A DNA stretch of 64,000 nt from Diplonema papillatum (taxonomy: Eukaryota > Euglenozoa > Diplonemea > Diplonemida > Diplonemidae). The DNA lies in assembly GCA_030068145.1 (NCBI GenBank), contig JAPJBO010001004.1:1-64000 (forward strand), read 5' to 3'. This document shows positions 63,351-64,000 of the stretch, piece by piece; within the stretch, counting starts at the first letter, position 1; every line of letters starts with the position of its first letter. The notes below the pieces were generated by a model that did no database searches, was not told where the DNA came from, and saw only the letters and a program-made list of their open reading frames with translations. A program made the translations under genes and the position numbers.

Positions 63351-63654
63351 ACTACCCCACACAAGAAGGACTCGCTGTCTCTGTTCTGTCCCTGCCGCCA
63401 TAGCCATCTTATCCTCGGCCAAGCACCAGTTTCTCCTCCTGCAACGCAACCTTGTCTTCAGCATGGCCATTCTGACTGTCATTCTGATTACCAACCTTAC
63501 TCCTCGCTCGGGTTGCCGTCTTCGACCGCGACCGCCTCTGATAGTTTGGGTTAGAATGCAAACAATCTGGGGCGATAATTTGCATCGCAGGTGTCGCGGT
63601 TATCTCTTCGTACGTGATGTGTCATGCTTTCGCCTCTTTAGCTCGTCTTGATGA

Positions 63655-63991
63655 GTTTGGTGCATCGCTTCTTCTTCGTTTGCTCGTCCAGGTTCATCGC
63701 TTGCGCGTCGATTTCTGCTTCTTCAAGGCGCTAGGGCGATGACCGCGTTGCCTTCTGTGGGGTCGTCTGCCCGCTCGACTTCTTCGCTTGCGCTTTGATG
63801 CGTCCTTTGCGCCTTTTGATACCGGCTCCGCCGGAGTCCGATTGCCGCTTCTTCGCTCGCGTTGGCGCCGTCTTCTCGACCTTCGCTCTCGGTGGCGATG
63901 AGGTTTCCCGCTCTTCGGTCCCAACTTCTCCCGCTGCTTCCGGGAGCACCAGCCCCTTCCGACAGCACAGTTTGGGCCTTCGACTTCGCAA
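63655..63991 (-). pseudogene. Gene 1 of the two-gene element, copy B, C-terminal part
   Basis: On the minus strand from the window edge: Lys/Arg/Ser-rich sequence (GIKRRKGRIKAQAKKSSGQ) in one frame, and LEEAEIDAQAMNLDEQTKKK ending at a stop near 63649 in another. The NLDEQ-x-KKKR tail matches copy A at 18.34-18.37 kb. The Cys/His motifs seen at 20.1 kb would lie beyond the window edge. At least one frame change is present. The role is unknown; a nucleic-acid-binding tail is plausible from composition only. Confidence 0.35.
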
Positions 63992-64000
63992 GTCCGCGAG

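Larger units (their letters stand above)
62370..64000. mobile_element. Two-gene repeat element, copy B (runs off the window)
   Basis: The edge TGGTGTGGTCGGTATAGCCA then GGGGAACTACGGGGGAACTA is the exact inverse of 19570-19620. The order inward is: CACGCACCGGCGC, an AAGCCCAAGCAAGAGG-type hairpin region, gene 2 (+), the shared 3' region (63340-63640, inverse of 18430-18700), and gene 1 (-) to the window edge. The flanking halves agree with copy A, but the 187-bp segment 63096-63282 is in the opposite orientation. Confidence 0.6.

Noticed and set aside
1..64000. Dinoflagellate spliced leader
   Set aside because: I looked for the ATTTTGGCTCAAG core and found none.

Overview
The window reads as nuclear DNA of a eukaryote, probably a protist or alga. 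It is dominated by repeats of many kinds, long homopolymers, microsatellites and decayed transposons. I see no operons, no ribosome-binding sites, no rRNA and no intact host gene. GC is mixed and the lineage cannot be fixed from the sequence. Every multi-domain coding region that I can assign belongs to a mobile element or to a multicopy repeat gene, and nearly all are frameshifted.

Layout. 0-15 kb: coding-derived minisatellites (97 bp, 82 bp, 222 bp, 105 bp, about 270 bp), a multicopy basic-protein gene family (3-4.6 kb and, inverted, 10.6-11.1 kb), foldback elements, and a minus-strand coiled-coil ORF (14.3-14.8 kb) whose last exon was amplified into a 101/207-bp array (12.4-14.3 kb). 15-24 kb: a two-gene element with convergent genes (17.2-19.6 kb, plus a second half copy to 21 kb), then twin 11-bp minisatellites (22.87-23.32 kb). 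24-35 kb: foldback elements of ATATAAGGG type, a nested inverted-repeat composite (27.86-31.14 kb), and a 1.85-kb satellite with higher-order structure (32.7-34.6 kb). 35-57 kb: about ten copies of a SINE-like family with a related second family, a broken hAT-type transposase (39.3-40.4 kb), palindromic satellites, and a recent 317-bp duplication. 57-61.3 kb: a cluster of tyrosine-recombinase (Crypton-like) elements. 62.4 kb to the end: another copy of the two-gene element, in the opposite orientation.

Most notable: (1) a Crypton-like tyrosine-recombinase element with a perfect 31-bp core in its terminal inverted repeats and a 60-bp-armed hairpin outside it, next to a deletion derivative with the same architecture; (2) two unrelated repeat families in which a segment of about 190-205 bp is precisely inverted between copies, in one case between short inverted repeats; (3) twin adjacent 11-bp arrays, each of about 20 copies. 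All coordinates and similarities come from reading by eye; no alignment or search was run.
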